18,375 nucleotides of DNA from JBFFXF01 sp041569895 (GCA_041569895.1 JBFFXF010000144.1:1-18375); one strand, 5' to 3'; shown: positions 1 through 7,068, counted from the stretch's first letter. Notes: generated by a model not told the origin, from the sequence alone. Program-made: numbers and translations.

Positions 1-1
1 C

Positions 2-463
2 GACGACCTCGCCTCGGGTGATCTCACGCGCGAGGAGTTCACCGCGCTCGCGGAGTCGTTCGAGGCGAGCCCGCTCTCCCGCGTCTACGTCATCCTCGTC
101 GTCCAGGCGACGCAGCTCGGCAATCCGGAGCTCGAGGAGGAGATGACAGCGCGGATCCGCCGCGCTGCCGACCGGCTGTCGCGTGGGGTCATCGAGGGGA
201 AGGTGTCCGGCGACGACCTCGAGGCGTTGAAGAAGTACTTCACCGCGGAGTCCGGTGAGCTCGAGCTGCACACACGGCTGACGCGACCCCAGCTCGAGCT
301 CCTTCTGGAGGACGTCGAGGCGCTCGTCGACAGGACCGACGTGCCCGACGAGGACTACGAGCTCCACGTCGCGGAAGAGCTCCGGCGCGTGATCGCCGCT
401 GCTCGAAAGCAGGGCGGGGGACCCGGACCGCGAGCCGGCGACGACGGCCCCCGTCGCGAATGA
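2..463 (+). CDS. Unrecognised acidic helical protein, 3' part
   Basis: The reading frame is open from the first bases of the window, so the true start lies upstream and only the last ~153 residues are visible. The visible part is rich in Glu, Asp, Leu and Arg, has no signal peptide or membrane segment and no Cys, and looks largely alpha-helical. It ends in a Gly/Pro/Arg/Asp-rich, probably disordered tail. Two stretches resemble each other loosely: an opening DD-L-x-SGD-L-type segment and a later SGDDLEALKKYF segment, perhaps two helical repeats. I do not recognise the family and assign no function. Its stop codon overlaps the start of the next gene in an ATGA (460-463), so the two are very likely co-transcribed and translationally coupled. 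An ATG at 143 exists, but in-frame coding continues upstream of it, so it is probably internal. Confidence 0.7.
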   Translation, partial: DDLASGDLTREEFTALAESFEASPLSRVYVILVVQATQLGNPELEEEMTARIRRAADRLSRGVIEGKVSGDDLEALKKYFTAESGELELHTRLTRPQLELLLEDVEALVDRTDVPDEDYELHVAEELRRVIAAARKQGGGPGPRAGDDGPRRE

Positions 464-1629
464 GCCAGAGCATGCCCTGTCCCGCCTGCGGCCTCGAGCC
501 CCGGACCGTCTCGGTCGATCGGGCCTGGGGACGCGAGGTGTTCGCCACCCTCATCCCGGCCGGCGCGCCCGCGGGCGGTTCCGCGCAGTCCACGGTGCTT
601 CTGCGCGAGCTCGCAGCGCTCGTCGAGGAGCTCGGGGACGGCGCGCGCGAGGTCCGTCGCACGTGGTACTGCGGCGAGCCTCTCCCGCAGGTGGCGTCCG
701 CGGATCCACCGCCGACGTCGGCGGCCTCGATCGTCGAGCTCGCCCCGTGCTGCGATCGGTGCGTCGTCGTGCTCGACGCGCACCTCGTGGTGGTCGACGG
801 GTCCGCCGCGGCGGGCAGTGAGCCGGTGACGCGGGCCTCGGGGCTGCGTGCGGGCGAGAGCGGCGGCCTCGCCGGCGCCACCCCGGACGTGCGCGAGCTC
901 CGCGTCGCCGGTGTCGCCGGCGATCCGTCGAGCGGGTCCTTCGACGCCGAGTGCGACGGCATGTTCGCCCGCATGGGCGAGCTCCTGGCGCTCAACGGCA
1001 TGACCGAGCGCGACGTGGTGCGCACGTGGATCTACCTGCGCGACATCGAGCGCGACTACGACGCCTTCAACCGATCGCGCCGCGACGCCATGCAGCGCGC
1101 CGGCGTGTCGCGGCTTCCTTCGAGCACGGGCGTGGGAGGCGCGCCCCGGCGCGGTGACCGGCGCTGCGAGATGTCCTTCCACGCCGTCGCGGGCGCGCCC
1201 GGCGCTTCACCCGACGCCCTGAGGATCGATGCGCTGCGCACGCCGACGCTGAACGAGGCGAGCGAGTACGGCTCGTTCTTCTCGCGCGGGCTTCGGCTGC
1301 AGCGTGGCGGCGATCTGACGCTGATCGTCTCCGGGACGGCGGCTGTCGACGAGCGCGGGCGATCGCGCGGCGAGGGGCTCGAGGAGCAGACCGACCGCAC
1401 GCTCGAGAACATCGACGGGCTGCTCTCGTCGGGGGAGGGCGGGCCGTCCGACGTCGTGCGGCTGGTCTCGTACCTCAAGCGGGCGGCCGACGCGCCGCGG
1501 TACCGGGAGCTCCTCGAGCTCGCCGGATACGGCGCTCCTCCGCACGCCATCGTGCGCGCCGACATCTGTCGCCCCGAGCTCCTCTGCGAGACCGAGGCGA
1601 CCGCCTGTCCGCGCGCGGTGCCTGGCTGA
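460..1629 (+). CDS. Double-domain RidA/YjgF-superfamily protein, FkbO/Hyg5 chorismatase-like
   Basis: This 389-residue cytosolic protein has two RidA-like halves. The first holds a VVRTWIYLRDIERDYDAFN segment (residues ~186-204) followed by LPSSTGVGG (~219-227). The second holds LIVSGTAAVDERG (~288-300), EQTDRTLENIDGLL (~309-322), DVVRLVSYLKRA (~331-342) and a C-terminal CRPELLCETEA (~370-380). A degenerate N-terminal half followed by a canonical YjgF half is the layout of the FkbO/Hyg5 chorismatase family, which hydrolyses chorismate. Plain RidA proteins, which deaminate reactive imines, are only ~130 residues. The N-terminus also carries cysteines (CPAC at 7-10, C71, CCDRC at 97-101) that could bind metal; this is inference. 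By my hand alignment the RidA catalytic Arg is not conserved, so simple imine deaminase activity is doubtful. No chorismate or polyketide genes lie nearby. It starts inside the upstream stop codon (ATGA). Superfamily confident; substrate unknown. Confidence 0.65.
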   Translation: MSQSMPCPACGLEPRTVSVDRAWGREVFATLIPAGAPAGGSAQSTVLLRELAALVEELGDGAREVRRTWYCGEPLPQVASADPPPTSAASIVELAPCCDRCVVVLDAHLVVVDGSAAAGSEPVTRASGLRAGESGGLAGATPDVRELRVAGVAGDPSSGSFDAECDGMFARMGELLALNGMTERDVVRTWIYLRDIERDYDAFNRSRRDAMQRAGVSRLPSSTGVGGAPRRGDRRCEMSFHAVAGAPGASPDALRIDALRTPTLNEASEYGSFFSRGLRLQRGGDLTLIVSGTAAVDERGRSRGEGLEEQTDRTLENIDGLLSSGEGGPSDVVRLVSYLKRAADAPRYRELLELAGYGAPPHAIVRADICRPELLCETEATACPRAVPG

Positions 1630-1654
1630 CAATCACCGATGGGCGTGTGATAAT
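1626..1654 (+). promoter_or_regulatory. Putative sigma70-type promoter with extended -10, leaderless
   Basis: CTGACA (1626-1631) is followed after 17 bp by GATAAT (1649-1654), and the -10 is preceded by TGT, giving an extended -10 (TGn). The predicted transcription start, 6-7 bp beyond the -10, falls on or next to the ATG at 1661. There is no Shine-Dalgarno sequence before that ATG (GACCTC precedes it), so the transcript is predicted to be leaderless. The -35 overlaps the stop codon of the preceding gene. This A/T-rich hexamer stands out in a very GC-rich background. Confidence 0.5.
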
Positions 1655-1660
1655 GACCTC

Positions 1661-3577
1661 ATGAAACGTCGCGTCGGACCGCTCGAAGCCTCTCTCGTCG
1701 CCGTGCTCGCCGTCGTGCTCGTCGCCGTCTTCCTCGCCCCGACAGCCGCAGCGGGCGAGGCGGCGCAGCGATCCCCGTTCGAGGTCGTCCTCTCGCCCGG
1801 GGCCGCGTCCGGGGCGCCCGGCACGGCGTTCGTCACGGACAGGACTGCGGGCGAGGTGGTCTTCATCGACCTCGAGCGCGGCGAGCCGGTCCACCGCATC
1901 GCGCTCCACGGCGAGCCGACCGGACTGGCGATCGCGCCGGACGGCGAGCGGCTCTGGGTGAGCGAGGACTTCGCCGGCACGGTCGCCGAGATCGACATCG
2001 GCGAGCGTCGAGTCGCGCGCCGCCTCGAAGTCGGTCCGCGACCGCTCGGCGTGGCCGTCACCGGAGTCTCGCGGAGGCTCGTCGTCGCCAACAGCGTCGG
2101 GCACGACGTCTCGGTGATCGATCTCGACACCGGCGCGGCGTTGCCGCGCATCCGCGTCCCGCGCGAGCCGTTCTTCGTGGCGGCGACGCCGGATGGACCG
2201 ACCGCCCTCGCCGGCAACCTGCTCCCCGCCGGCACGCCCGCCGCGCCGGACCATGCCGCCTGCGTCAGCGTGCTGCGCGTCGCGGGAGACGCCGCGGACG
2301 TCGCGCTCACCGGGAGCATCCGCCTGCCGACGGGCTCGACCGCGGTGCGGCACGTGCGCGTCTCCGGCGATGGCCGCTGGGCGTACGTGGCGCACACCGT
2401 CGGCCGGTTCCACACGCCGGCCACGCAGCTCGAGCGCGGCTGGATCAACACCAACGCGCTCAGCATCATCGACCTCGTCGCCGGCGAGCTTCACGCCACG
2501 GTGCTGCTCGACAGCATCGATCGCGGCGCCACCGACCCGTGGGGGATCGCCCTGTCGCCGGACGGCGCGGAGATCTGGATCACCCTGCGCGGCACGCACG
2601 AGCTCGCGCGCGTCGAGCTGCGACGACTGCACGCGCTGCTCGCCGGCGTCGAGGCGGTCGAGGACGGCGCCTGGCGGCAAGTTCACAACGATCCGCGGCT
2701 GCGCCTCGAGCTGGTCAACGACGTCACCGCGCTGACGCGCGCCGGTCTCGTCGAGCGCGTGCCGCTCACCGGGCGCGGCCCGCGGGGAATCGCCATCTCG
2801 ACGGACGGCAGCTTCCTCGTCGTCGCCTGCTATTACTCGGGAGACCTCATCGTGGTCGACACCGCCCGGCGCGCCGTCGTGCGGTCGATCCCTCTCGGCC
2901 CGCGTGCGATGCCCGACGCCGTGCGACGCGGGGAGGAGCTGTTCCACGACGCGACGATCAGCTTCCAGGCGTGGCTGAGTTGCTCGACGTGCCACCCCGA
3001 TCGCGGTCGCAACGACGCGCTCCGGTGGGATCTGCCGAACGACGGCCTCGGGACGCCACAGATGACGCGCTCGCTGCTGCTCAGTGCGCTCGTCGCCCCG
3101 ACGACCGCTCGCGGCGTTCGCGCCGACTTCGACGCGTCCGTCACTGCCGGCTTCCGCTTCCTCAACGCGCACCCCGATCCGCAGCGGGTCGACGACGTCA
3201 AGGCGTACCTCGCATCGCTGCGGGCGGAGCGCAGCCCGGTGCTCGCCGCCGACGGGAGCCTGACGCCCGCGCAGACCCGCGGCCGCGAGATCTTCGAGGG
3301 GCGCGGGGGGTGCACGCGATGTCATTCGGGGCCCCTGAGGACCGACCTCGAGCCCCACGACGTCGGCAGCGCCGGGCGCGACGAGCGGGGCGGCAGGGTG
3401 TTCTTCACGCCGAAACTGGTCGAGCTCTACCGGACGGCGCCCTATCTGCACGACGGACGGGCGCCCGACCTGTTCTCGATATTCCGGGAGCACGATCCCG
3501 AGGGGAAGCACGGGCGCGCGTCGCGGCTGTCGGACGAAGAGCTCCACGCTCTCGTCGAGTACCTCCTGACGTTCTGA
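1661..3577 (+). CDS. Exported beta-propeller / di-haem cytochrome c peroxidase-like protein
   Basis: This 638-residue protein opens with a signal peptide (basic MKRR, hydrophobic ~10-29, Ala-rich cleavage area near 30). Residues ~50-410 look like a YVTN/NHL-type beta-propeller, with repeats such as TAGEVVFIDLERGEPV, GLAIAPDGERLWVSE, HDVSVIDLDTG, WGIALSPDGAEIWIT and GIAISTDGSFLVVA. Two covalent haem c motifs follow, CSTCH (441-445) and CTRCH (551-555), and the C-terminal LYRTAPYLHDGR (~589-600) is typical of bacterial cytochrome c peroxidase/MauG relatives. The segment after the first haem site (NDALRWDLPNDGLGTP) also matches that family. Known relatives are periplasmic redox proteins that reduce peroxide or oxidise protein or small-molecule substrates; the propeller probably gives a docking or substrate surface. 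The next gene starts 13 bp downstream on the same strand, so they likely form an operon. Confidence 0.85.
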   Translation: MKRRVGPLEASLVAVLAVVLVAVFLAPTAAAGEAAQRSPFEVVLSPGAASGAPGTAFVTDRTAGEVVFIDLERGEPVHRIALHGEPTGLAIAPDGERLWVSEDFAGTVAEIDIGERRVARRLEVGPRPLGVAVTGVSRRLVVANSVGHDVSVIDLDTGAALPRIRVPREPFFVAATPDGPTALAGNLLPAGTPAAPDHAACVSVLRVAGDAADVALTGSIRLPTGSTAVRHVRVSGDGRWAYVAHTVGRFHTPATQLERGWINTNALSIIDLVAGELHATVLLDSIDRGATDPWGIALSPDGAEIWITLRGTHELARVELRRLHALLAGVEAVEDGAWRQVHNDPRLRLELVNDVTALTRAGLVERVPLTGRGPRGIAISTDGSFLVVACYYSGDLIVVDTARRAVVRSIPLGPRAMPDAVRRGEELFHDATISFQAWLSCSTCHPDRGRNDALRWDLPNDGLGTPQMTRSLLLSALVAPTTARGVRADFDASVTAGFRFLNAHPDPQRVDDVKAYLASLRAERSPVLAADGSLTPAQTRGREIFEGRGGCTRCHSGPLRTDLEPHDVGSAGRDERGGRVFFTPKLVELYRTAPYLHDGRAPDLFSIFREHDPEGKHGRASRLSDEELHALVEYLLTF

Positions 3578-3590
3578 TCGGGGTCCGGGG

Positions 3591-5756
3591 ATGATTCGCA
3601 AGCTCGCCATCGCCACCGTCGTCGCGGCTGTCATCGTCGGCATCGCTCTGGCGGTGTTCCTCTCCGATCGCGACGGACCGGCGCCCGGGACACCGGATCC
3701 GGGGAGTGAGAAGCCGCGCGTCGAGAGGCCCGGGCCCGTCACCCCGCCCGTCGATACGCTGCCGTCCCCGTTGAAGAAGAAGGGCCAGGAGCCCGCGCCG
3801 AGTCCGGGCGAGGCCGGGTCGATCGCCGGACGGGTGGTCGCCGAGGAGACGCTCGAGCCGATCGCCGGGGCGCTCGTGCGGATCGCGGAGGACCTGCCGC
3901 GATCGGACCTCTTCAAGATCGAGTGGCTCGACGCCGTCGAGTGCGACGACCGGGGCCGTTTCGAGTTCTCCGGACTCCGCAACAGCGCGTACCTGGTGCA
4001 CGCCTCGGCGCCCGGCAGGCTCGATCGGTCCGAGCCCGGCATCCCGGTGGACGCCGACGCTTTCGAGATCCGGCTTCCGGCCGCCGACGAGATCCCCTGT
4101 CGCCTGCTGCTCAACCGCGAGGACGGGGAGGAGCCGCTCCCGCGAACGGCCGTCTTCCTCGAGCTCCCGGGGCGAGCCTGGTCGCTGCGCGCCGAAACCG
4201 ACGCGCGCGGCATCTTCCCGCTGACGGGGATCTCGGCCGAGACTCTCGCGGCGGAGTGGCGCGCCATCGACGTCGTCGTCGCCGGACACGCCGATCCGTT
4301 CCTCCACCCTCTCGAGGGCGATGAGGTGAAGTGGGGGATCGTCGTCGAGCCCGGCGCCACCGTCTACGGTCTGATCACCGACAGCGCCACGGGCATGCCG
4401 ATCGCCGGGGCGACGGTGGTCTCCGACTACGGGCACGTCGTCGCCGCCGACGCCTCGGGGGAGTATACGATCTCCGGCGTCGAGGAGCGCGTCACCGCGT
4501 TCGCGCCGGGATACGCGGCGATTTCGCGGGAAATCGACATCGATTTCGAGGACATCTCGCCGGCGAATCCGGTGCGGCTGGACTTCAAGCTCGACGGCGG
4601 CCTGACGCTCTTCGGCTTCGTCCAGGACCTCGACGGCAAGCCGATACCGGGCGTGCGAGTGGGCGTCGCGCCCGACACGTTCGACGTCGAGCTGGACGAG
4701 GAGCGGCTCGGCGAGATGCTGCGCGAGTCGCTCGTCAGCGTCACGGATGCGGCTGGGCGCTACCGCATCGCCGGTCTCCCGGCCGAGGCGCTCGATCTTC
4801 CCGGTTTCTTCGAGCTCGAGGTGCGTCCGCCCGGCTCCGGCATGGGGATCATCTACGACATCGACATCGAGGTCGAGCACGGCGAGGTGCGGAACGACAT
4901 CCGGCTCGATCTCGTCCGCAGCGTGCCGGGCACCGTGCGTCGCGGCAACGGCCAGCCGGTCGCGCGCGCGCGCGTCTCGGCGGAGTCGGTCAGCGAGGAC
5001 AACTTCCAGGTGACGGTGACCGGCGACGACGGCAGCTTCGAGCTGCGGGACATGCCACGGGGCCAGTATCACGTCGTCGTCGAGGCCGAGGGACGGCCGA
5101 TGGTCGTGCGCACGGTCGATGTGCCCTCCCCGGACCCGCTCGACCTGGTCGTCGGGGACAGCCGGGCGCTCGCCGGGACGATCGTCGCGGAGCAGGACGG
5201 CACGCCGCTCGCCGAGATGACCGTGCGTGTCGTCTTCGTGCGCGGGACGCTCGACATCAGCGCGGAGACCACCACCGACGAGCGCGGCGCGTTCCGCCTC
5301 GAGAAGATCCCCGCCGGAATCCACACGGTCGAGATCCTGCGCCCGCCTCCCCGCCTCGCGTTCAATCCCGACGTGTCGATCCACCGCGTCGAGGTCGACC
5401 TCACCGACGAGGACTGGGAGGGCGCCATCGAGTACCCGAGCTACCCATCGGGTCAGGTGACGCTGCACTTCCTCCGGTCACGCCCCGGCGATCGCCCGGC
5501 GGAGCTCGCCGAGCCGGTCTCCGTCGAGGTCATGTACTACGAGCGAGGCCGCTTCCGCGTCGGCAGCAGAACCGGCCGCCGCCGCGGCTTCTCGATCGGC
5601 ACGGCCACCGGCACCTTCCAGCAGCGTCTCCGCGAGGGAAAGTACACCTTCCGGTGCGTCCTCGGCGACGGGGAGCAGAAGGTGACGGAGAGCGTCGAGC
5701 TCGAAGTCACGGACGGGGGGGTGGCGGAGGCGGAGGTGGTGTTTCCGGGCCGGTGA
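3591..5756 (+). CDS. Membrane-anchored protein with tandem carboxypeptidase-regulatory-like (Ig-like) domains
   Basis: This 721-residue protein begins with one hydrophobic segment (~4-25) followed by charged residues and a Pro/Gly-rich linker to ~75, fitting an inner-membrane anchor with a periplasmic body or an uncleaved signal. The body repeats a fold recognisable as carboxypeptidase-regulatory-like: GxVxD...GxPIAGAxV...T/D-x-G-x-F/Y-x-I/L-x-G/P. Copies start near residues 76 (SIAGRVVAEE), 252 (GATVYGLITDSATG), 338 (LFGFVQDLDGKP), 445 (VPGTVRRGNGQP) and 525 (RALAGTIVAEQDG). The segment at ~160-245 may be a degenerate copy, and the tail from ~620 is beta-rich and not assigned. Such domains are usually structural, binding ligands or partners, with no catalysis. 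No carboxypeptidase catalytic domain is present. It lies 13 bp after the cytochrome-like gene, suggesting co-expression and perhaps scaffolding of an extracytoplasmic complex. Confidence 0.75.
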   Translation: MIRKLAIATVVAAVIVGIALAVFLSDRDGPAPGTPDPGSEKPRVERPGPVTPPVDTLPSPLKKKGQEPAPSPGEAGSIAGRVVAEETLEPIAGALVRIAEDLPRSDLFKIEWLDAVECDDRGRFEFSGLRNSAYLVHASAPGRLDRSEPGIPVDADAFEIRLPAADEIPCRLLLNREDGEEPLPRTAVFLELPGRAWSLRAETDARGIFPLTGISAETLAAEWRAIDVVVAGHADPFLHPLEGDEVKWGIVVEPGATVYGLITDSATGMPIAGATVVSDYGHVVAADASGEYTISGVEERVTAFAPGYAAISREIDIDFEDISPANPVRLDFKLDGGLTLFGFVQDLDGKPIPGVRVGVAPDTFDVELDEERLGEMLRESLVSVTDAAGRYRIAGLPAEALDLPGFFELEVRPPGSGMGIIYDIDIEVEHGEVRNDIRLDLVRSVPGTVRRGNGQPVARARVSAESVSEDNFQVTVTGDDGSFELRDMPRGQYHVVVEAEGRPMVVRTVDVPSPDPLDLVVGDSRALAGTIVAEQDGTPLAEMTVRVVFVRGTLDISAETTTDERGAFRLEKIPAGIHTVEILRPPPRLAFNPDVSIHRVEVDLTDEDWEGAIEYPSYPSGQVTLHFLRSRPGDRPAELAEPVSVEVMYYERGRFRVGSRTGRRRGFSIGTATGTFQQRLREGKYTFRCVLGDGEQKVTESVELEVTDGGVAEAEVVFPGR

Positions 5757-5800
5757 CGCCCAGGTTCCAAGCGAGAGTCGACTTCGGGGGCTTGCTGTCA

Positions 5801-6004
5801 GACGATTCATAAGGAAGGCAGGAAGAAGAGGAAGGCAGGAAAAGAAAGGAAGAGAGAAGGGGGGAACGGAAAGACTACCTCGACCGCTGCAACCTCGCCT
5901 CTCGACCGCGTTCGAGAGCTCGGGCGAAGCTCACGAAGCTCAACGCCATCAACTCCTTCCGTTTCCTGCCTTCCTGAGTTTCCTGCCTTCCTTATAGATC
6001 CGTC
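5801..6004. repeat. Long imperfect inverted-repeat element with nested direct repeats
   Basis: This region between two convergent genes holds a palindromic element. The left arm (5801 to ~5854) and right arm (~5953 to 6004) are imperfect reverse complements of about 50 bp. Each arm contains two direct copies of GGAAGGCAGGAA, at 5813-5824 and 5830-5841 on the left, and as its reverse complement at 5963-5974 and 5980-5991 on the right, with the same 17 bp step in both arms. The core has a 7 bp hairpin, CTCTCGA (5899-5905) with TCGAGAG (5912-5918), and a perfect tandem 9-mer CGAAGCTCA (5925-5933, 5934-5942). Bases 5837-5866 are pure purine. On RNA it would fold into a long hairpin and could also terminate transcription from both flanking genes. 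It resembles a non-autonomous mobile element or an intergenic palindromic repeat family. I see no clear target-site duplication. Confidence 0.8.
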
Positions 6005-6033
6005 GTAGGGTCTCGCCAGCGGAGTCGAGGAAG

Positions 6034-6915
6034 TCACTCCCCACCCGGGTTGGACGCACGTGCCGGTTTTGGGATCTTGACCAGGTCCCTCGGATACTCC
6101 GCCAGGTCGTCCCCGCTCGTGTCGCCGCTCTCGCTGCGCTTGATGAACGCGCGGCGGCGATGCGCTATGAGCTGCGCGGCGATGCTGACGGCGATCTCCT
6201 CCGGGGAGCGGGCGCCGATGTTGAGGCCGATCGGCGCCTTCACCGCGCGCAGGCGCTCCGGGTCGACGCCCTCGTCGGCGAGGGCGCGGAAGATCCTGGT
6301 GATCTTCGCCTTGCTCCCGATGAGGCCGATGTAGGACGCGCGCGTGCGCACGGCCTTCGAGAGCACGAACTGGTCGTTGCGATGGCCGCGCGTGACGATG
6401 ACGATCGACGAGGTGGGGCCGAAGTTGATCTTCTCGAACGCGTCGGCGAACTCGCTGACGATGACCTCGGTCGCGTCGGGGAACCCCTCGCGGTTGGCGA
6501 ACTGCGGGCGGTCGTCGATGACGGTGGTGTTGAGGCCGACCATCGAGGTGATCTTGACCACCGACCTCGCGATGTGGCCGGCGCCGAAAATATAGACCAT
6601 CGGGCTGCCGATCGGCTCGATGAAGATCTCGACGATGCCGCCGCACGCGAGACCCTCCTCCTCGGCGGCCTTCGGCGTCAGCGTGAAGCTCGTGCGGATC
6701 GGCTCCTCGGTCTCGATCACCTTGCGCGCCAGCGCCCACACGTCCGCCTCGGTGCAGCCGCCGCCGATCGAGCCGATCGCCGAGCCGTCCGCGCGGATCA
6801 GCATCTTCGCCGACTCCTTTCCGGGCGTCGAGCCGGTGGCGCCGACGACCGTGGCCAGCGCCGCGGTCTCGCCGCTCTCGATGATCCTGACGATCTCGCT
6901 GTAGATCTCCTTCAT
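6034..6915 (-). CDS. XdhC/CoxI-family protein (molybdenum hydroxylase maturation)
   Basis: This is a 293-residue cytosolic protein. The N-terminal XdhC/CoxI domain has the GSIGGGCTE motif (48-56, Cys54), and a further LACGGIVEIFIEP (~89-101) contains Cys91. The C-terminal Rossmann-type domain starts with YIFGAGHIARS (~108-118) and continues with VIDDRPQFANREGFPDA, TRGHRND and YIGLIGSKAKI. XdhC proteins bind molybdenum cofactor and help its sulfuration and insertion into xanthine dehydrogenase-type enzymes; the domains and their order match that family. The ATG at 6915 is chosen because family homology starts there: the frame stays open upstream but encodes low-complexity Arg/Ala-rich sequence that also runs through the neighbouring gene. 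No molybdenum hydroxylase subunit lies in this window. A promoter candidate lies upstream at 6971-6999. Residues after ~262 form a charged tail beyond the usual domain. Confidence 0.88.
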   Translation of the reverse strand: MKEIYSEIVRIIESGETAALATVVGATGSTPGKESAKMLIRADGSAIGSIGGGCTEADVWALARKVIETEEPIRTSFTLTPKAAEEEGLACGGIVEIFIEPIGSPMVYIFGAGHIARSVVKITSMVGLNTTVIDDRPQFANREGFPDATEVIVSEFADAFEKINFGPTSSIVIVTRGHRNDQFVLSKAVRTRASYIGLIGSKAKITRIFRALADEGVDPERLRAVKAPIGLNIGARSPEEIAVSIAAQLIAHRRRAFIKRSESGDTSGDDLAEYPRDLVKIPKPARASNPGGE

Positions 6916-6970
6916 GGCGCTCGTTGTCGTGCCGCGAGTGCTGCCCCGATCTCCCGTTTCCTCCCACTCG

Positions 6971-6999
6971 AGTGTAGGGTCTGGCGCCGCCGAGGGCAA
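6971..6999 (-). promoter_or_regulatory. Putative promoter for the XdhC-family gene
   Basis: Read on the minus strand, TTGCCC (6999-6994) is followed after exactly 17 bp by TACACT (6976-6971), each 4/6 to the sigma70 consensus. Transcription would start near 6964, giving a leader of about 50 nt before the ATG at 6915. The call rests on consensus match and position only. Confidence 0.35.
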
Positions 7000-7006
7000 G
7001 GCGAAC

Positions 7007-7022
7007 GGCGCCCGCGGGCGCC
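7007..7022. other. Perfect 16 bp palindrome, possible terminator hairpin or operator
   Basis: GGCGCCCGCGGGCGCC is its own reverse complement. It lies about 37 bp past the stop codon of the upstream minus-strand oxidoreductase gene and 7 bp upstream of the -35 proposed for the XdhC-family gene. It could form a hairpin with a 6 bp stem and 4 nt loop, but no clear U-tract follows on the minus strand, so a classic intrinsic terminator is uncertain. GC-rich palindromes also arise by chance in such DNA. Confidence 0.4.
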
Positions 7023-7048
7023 TCTCTCCAGGCTCGGTCGCCGTTATT

Positions 7049-7068
7049 TCAGGCCTCGTCAGGCCTCG
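7049..7068. repeat. Tandem duplication of a 10-mer over a stop codon
   Basis: TCAGGCCTCG occurs twice head to tail (7049-7058, 7059-7068). On the minus strand the second plus-strand copy provides the last codons and TGA stop of the oxidoreductase gene, and the other copy lies directly beyond it. It looks like a small slippage duplication. Confidence 0.7.

Noticed and set aside
1475..4360. Very long minus-strand open frame (961 codons) opposite the cytochrome-like gene and its neighbours
   Set aside because: It crosses three well-supported plus-strand genes, has Arg/Asp-rich low-complexity sequence and no recognisable domain. Long antisense frames are expected at this GC content.
3405..5468. 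687-codon minus-strand frame opposite the repeat protein
   Set aside because: Low-complexity Arg/Asp/Val sequence, antisense to a protein with a clear domain pattern; a GC shadow.
5757..6033. CRISPR array in the repetitive intergenic region
   Set aside because: The repeats are four copies of a 12-mer in inverted orientation with 17 bp steps, not regularly spaced direct repeats with unique spacers.
5807..6967. 386-codon minus-strand frame over the palindromic element and the XdhC gene
   Set aside because: It is out of frame with the clear XdhC homology, and its other part simply translates the repeat element.
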